From assembly GCA_002726315.1 (NCBI GenBank), contig PBSS01000001.1, positions 1 through 49,773 on the forward strand: a DNA stretch of 49,773 bases, written 5' to 3'. Positions 46,511 to 49,773 of the stretch are shown here, one piece after another. A program made the translations under genes and the position numbers. The first letter of the stretch is position 1, and every line of letters starts with the position of its first letter. The stretch is from Acidimicrobiaceae bacterium (lineage in GTDB: Bacteria; Actinomycetota; Acidimicrobiia; Acidimicrobiales; MedAcidi-G1). The notes under the pieces are model-generated. The model ran no database searches, was not told the origin of the DNA, and saw only the letters and a list, made by a program, of their open reading frames with translations.

Positions 46511-47560
46511 TTGAGGTGGCTTAGACCCGTAGCGGTTCCCCTCGTTGCAGTCGCCCTAGCCTTGGGAATAGGAGCCATCATCCTGGCTGTCTCGGGCGCC
46601 AACCCCATTGAGGCATACGGAGCGCTGATTGACGGTTCACTATCCAGCCAGAAGACTATTGGCCGGACCTTAGAGAAGGCCACCCCGCTCATCATGGGTG
46701 GGCTCGCTGTGGCCTTTGCCTTCCGTGCTGGACTCTTCAACATTGGCGGCCAGGGTCAGCTAGTCGTTGGTGGCATCATTGCCGCCGCCGTGGGTTTCGG
46801 ATTCGAGGGACTGCCCTGGATCGTCCATACACCCCTAGCGCTCGGTACTGGCGCTGTGGCCGGTGCCGCCTGGGGTTCGATCGCCGGGGTCCTCAAGGCC
46901 ACCCGGGGTGCTCACGAAGTGATCACAACAATCATGCTGAATTTCGTAGCCCTCAACCTCACGGACTGGTTGGCCTCGAACCCGTGGAAGGACGAGGGAA
47001 TATTGTCACGTACTCCGGCTGTAGAGGAAAGTGCACTCATCCCACTGTGGGGGTCGTTTCCAACGGGTTTTCTGGTGGCTGTCGCTGCCAGCATTGGATG
47101 TTGGTATCTGTTGGAGCGGACCACTCTCGGCTTTGAGATCCGCTCAGTAGGCCTGAATGGAGATGCTGCCAGATATGCCGGAATTTCGGTACGACAGATT
47201 GTCATTACCACTATGGCGATAAGTGGACTTCTTGCTGGTGCTGGTGGTGCCATCGAGACTCAGGGCGTGATCGGTAGGTACGAGCCCGGCTTTAATGCCG
47301 GGCTGGGTTTCAACGGCATCACTATCGCCCTGCTGGCCCGGAACCATCCAATCGGTGTCATCCCGGCAGCTCTACTGATCGGCGCAATGGAGGCCGGGGG
47401 TTCCATGATGCAGTTCAACGCGGATGTAGCACCAGAGATAACCGACATCATCGAGGCATTGATGCTGTTGTTTGTGGCCACACCGATCGTGGTCCGGTGG
47501 TTCTTCTCGCGACACGATGTTGATGAGGTTTCGGTTACCGCCGGGTGGGGTTCATCGTGA
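46511..47560 (+). CDS. ABC transporter permease, nucleoside/simple-sugar type
   Basis: 'AFRAGLFNIGGQGQLVVGGIIAAAVGF', 'RGAHEVITTIMLNFVALNLTDWL', 'NGDAARYAGISVRQIVITTMAISGLLAGAGGA'; TTG start. Confidence 0.88.
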   Translation: MRWLRPVAVPLVAVALALGIGAIILAVSGANPIEAYGALIDGSLSSQKTIGRTLEKATPLIMGGLAVAFAFRAGLFNIGGQGQLVVGGIIAAAVGFGFEGLPWIVHTPLALGTGAVAGAAWGSIAGVLKATRGAHEVITTIMLNFVALNLTDWLASNPWKDEGILSRTPAVEESALIPLWGSFPTGFLVAVAASIGCWYLLERTTLGFEIRSVGLNGDAARYAGISVRQIVITTMAISGLLAGAGGAIETQGVIGRYEPGFNAGLGFNGITIALLARNHPIGVIPAALLIGAMEAGGSMMQFNADVAPEITDIIEALMLLFVATPIVVRWFFSRHDVDEVSVTAGWGSS

Positions 47561-48549
47561 CCAATCTGTTCAGCCGCTCCCGCTGGATAATCCTGACGGC
47601 TCTGGTCTTCGTTGTCATCACCTTGTTCACTGCTGAGTTCCAAGAGGACCAGACAACAGCGGTTCTGGCCAGTGCGCTGCGCCAGTCCACGCCCTTAGTC
47701 CTTGGTGCACTATGCGGTGTTCTCTGTGAGCGGTCCGGTGTGGTGAACATTGGCATTGAGGGTCAGATGCTGTTGTCAGCATTTGTGGGATTCATGGTTG
47801 CTTCTTCAACTGGGAGCCTCGTAGCGGGGATCCTTGCCGGCATGGTCACGGGCGCCATGATGGGAGCCGGTCTGGCGGGGCTGTCGGTAACCCTGCACGG
47901 TGACCAGATAATTGCTGGAACCGTCCTCAATATTGCCGCAGTCGGTATCAGTAGTTATTTCTTTCAGCAGGGGCTCACCCTGCCATCTGGCAAGACTCCC
48001 CAGGTGTCGCTCGGCCCACTTGCAGATCTACCTGTGGTCGGGAGGGTGTTCTTCATCAACCGTCCCCTCACCTATTGCTCCCTTATTCTCATCTGGGTCG
48101 TTTGGTTCGTGTTGTTCCGGACCAGGTGGGGTCTCTGGACCAGGTCGGTCGGCGAGGTACCAAGCGCGGCGGAGACTGTTGGCATCTCGGTTACGCGGGT
48201 CCGCTACACGAACCTCATAGCGGGTGGATGCCTTGCCGGTCTGGGCGGTGCCTACCTAAGCCTCGAAGCGGTCGGATCCTTTGAGCGCATGATGACCAAC
48301 GGGAGGGGCTTCGTGGCCTTGGCGGTGATGATATTCGGACGCTGGAACCCGATCGGAATCTGGGGTGCTGCTCTTTTGTTCGGGTACGCCAGCGCCGTCC
48401 AGACCCAACTCCAGTTCCGCGGCTGGCTTGCCGATGACCCGCAGTTCATAGGAATGATTCCGTACGTCGTCTGCATCGTAGTCTTGGCCGGATTCGTAGG
48501 TCGTGCCCGACCACCTGCTGCCATTGGGCAGCCCTATAGCCGTGAGTGA
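47557..48549 (+). CDS. ABC transporter permease, nucleoside/simple-sugar type (second subunit)
   Basis: 'CERSGVVNIGIEGQMLLSAFVGFMVAS', 'GDQIIAGTVLNIAAVGISSYFF', 'SVGEVPSAAETVGISVTRVRYTNLIAGGCLAGLGGAYLSLE'. Confidence 0.9.
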   Translation: MTNLFSRSRWIILTALVFVVITLFTAEFQEDQTTAVLASALRQSTPLVLGALCGVLCERSGVVNIGIEGQMLLSAFVGFMVASSTGSLVAGILAGMVTGAMMGAGLAGLSVTLHGDQIIAGTVLNIAAVGISSYFFQQGLTLPSGKTPQVSLGPLADLPVVGRVFFINRPLTYCSLILIWVVWFVLFRTRWGLWTRSVGEVPSAAETVGISVTRVRYTNLIAGGCLAGLGGAYLSLEAVGSFERMMTNGRGFVALAVMIFGRWNPIGIWGAALLFGYASAVQTQLQFRGWLADDPQFIGMIPYVVCIVVLAGFVGRARPPAAIGQPYSRE

Positions 48550-49773
48550 TCAGGTGGGTGTGGTTACACCTCCAGCACTTGAAGTTCTTGGTGTCACAAA
48601 GCGCTTTGGTGATGTGCTGGCCAACGAGGATGTTGACTTCCGAGTCGAACGTGGCCGTGTCCATGCCCTTCTCGGTGAGAACGGCGCCGGGAAGAGTACC
48701 CTTGTCAACATCATCTTCGGTCTGTATCAGGCCGATTTAGGTGAGGTTCGACGCGCTGGTGAGGTGATGAACCTGACCGGTCCACGAGATGCCATTGCCA
48801 GACAAATCGGGATGGTCCACCAACATTTCCAGTTGGTCCCGGTGCTCTCGGTAGCTGAAAACGTTGTTCTGGGAGATGAGCCGACGAGACACGGTGTTGT
48901 CGATCTCGATGAGGCCGCCGCAGTGGTCGATAGGTTGTCGGAGCGCTTTGGACTAGAAATCGACCCTTTGGCCTTTGTCGAGGACCTCCCTGTCGGCATC
49001 CAGCAGAGGGTCGAAATACTGCGTGCCCTCTACCGTGAGGTAGACATCCTGATCCTGGATGAACCGACGGCTGTACTCACGCCTCAGGAGACCAGCCATC
49101 TTCTCGAGGTCTTGCGCGGTCTCGCAGAAACCGGAGTGGCTGTGGTGTTCATTACACACAAACTCCGCGAGGTGATGGCCGTGGCCGATGAGATTACTGT
49201 GATGCGCCGTGGTCGAGTGGTGGGCCATACGGTGCCGGCCGACACGGACGAGTCGGATCTCGCATCGATGATGGTCGGTCGCCCCGTGGACTTACGGTTG
49301 AAGAAGACCCCCGCGTCGCCCGGTGACCAGGTGCTCACTGTTGTTGACTTGGTCGTTGACGATGATCGGCAGTCACCGGCACTGAATGGACTTAACCTTG
49401 ACGTCCGTGCTGGCGAAATTGTAGGAGTCGCCGGGGTTGAGGGGAACGGCCAACGTGAGCTGGTTGAGGCAATTACGGGTCTTCGTGGAGTTATTTCCGG
49501 TTCGATCATTCTCGACGGCACCGATATTTCGGGTAGGCCCCCACGCCAGATCAGCATTATGGGGGTGGCACACATACCAGAGGACAGGGAGAAGTTCGGC
49601 CTCGTAGGTGCGCATACGGTTGCCGACAATTTGGTCCTGAACCGCTACTACCACCGCCCCTACTCCAGACGCGGCATCAGGCGTCCCGGAGAGGTTGATG
49701 CTGAGGCAACAAGGCTGGTTGAAGAGTTCGATGTGCGCCCACCAAACATCGCAGCGATGGTTGCCACGCTGTC
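48542..49773 (+). CDS. ABC transporter ATP-binding protein (nucleoside/sugar, tandem ATPase type), 3' truncated by window end
   Basis: Hand-translated from GTG 48542: VSDQVGVVTPPALEVLGVTKRFGDVLANEDVDFRVERGRVHALLGENGAGKST...; open to window end, so absent from ORF track. Confidence 0.92.
   Translation, partial: MSDQVGVVTPPALEVLGVTKRFGDVLANEDVDFRVERGRVHALLGENGAGKSTLVNIIFGLYQADLGEVRRAGEVMNLTGPRDAIARQIGMVHQHFQLVPVLSVAENVVLGDEPTRHGVVDLDEAAAVVDRLSERFGLEIDPLAFVEDLPVGIQQRVEILRALYREVDILILDEPTAVLTPQETSHLLEVLRGLAETGVAVVFITHKLREVMAVADEITVMRRGRVVGHTVPADTDESDLASMMVGRPVDLRLKKTPASPGDQVLTVVDLVVDDDRQSPALNGLNLDVRAGEIVGVAGVEGNGQRELVEAITGLRGVISGSIILDGTDISGRPPRQISIMGVAHIPEDREKFGLVGAHTVADNLVLNRYYHRPYSRRGIRRPGEVDAEATRLVEEFDVRPPNIAAMVATL

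Overview
The window looks like the replication-origin region of a high-GC actinobacterium; Acidimicrobiia-like is an inference from gene style only. A conserved origin cluster runs DUF3566-gyrA-gyrB-dciA-recF-dnaN-dnaA on the minus strand, then rpmH-rnpA-yidD-yidC-jag-rsmG-parS-parA-parB on the plus strand. It is followed by a cell-wall/redox block (cwlM-like, trxA, trxB, a pseudokinase), then degV, GNAT, HDAC-like, pcnB, DUF5318, panB, rpsF-ssb-rpsR-rplI-dnaB, mscS, a phenylacetate block (paaZ-A-D-B-C, a proline-racemase-family gene, paaK), and a divergent cluster at about 40.8-49.8 kb. I read tRNA-Arg (partial), tRNA-Ile and tRNA-Gly, plus rpmH, paaB, two short ORFs and a 3'-truncated ABC ATPase that are missing or mis-started in the ORF track. 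The best candidate for an undescribed system is the 40.8-49.8 kb locus. It pairs an MTA/SAH-deaminase-like amidohydrolase, a class II aldolase-SDR fusion, an SDR and a DUF985 cupin divergently with mtnA and a nucleoside-type ABC importer, consistent with an import-linked 5'-deoxy- or 5'-methylthio-nucleoside salvage route (DHAP-shunt-like). Other leads are a pseudokinase and a pseudo-amidase close together near oriC, a paaB with no canonical start codon (AUC candidate), a pcnB without recognisable HD motifs, and alternative RNA pairings ahead of rpsF. No CRISPR array, IS element or prophage was seen.
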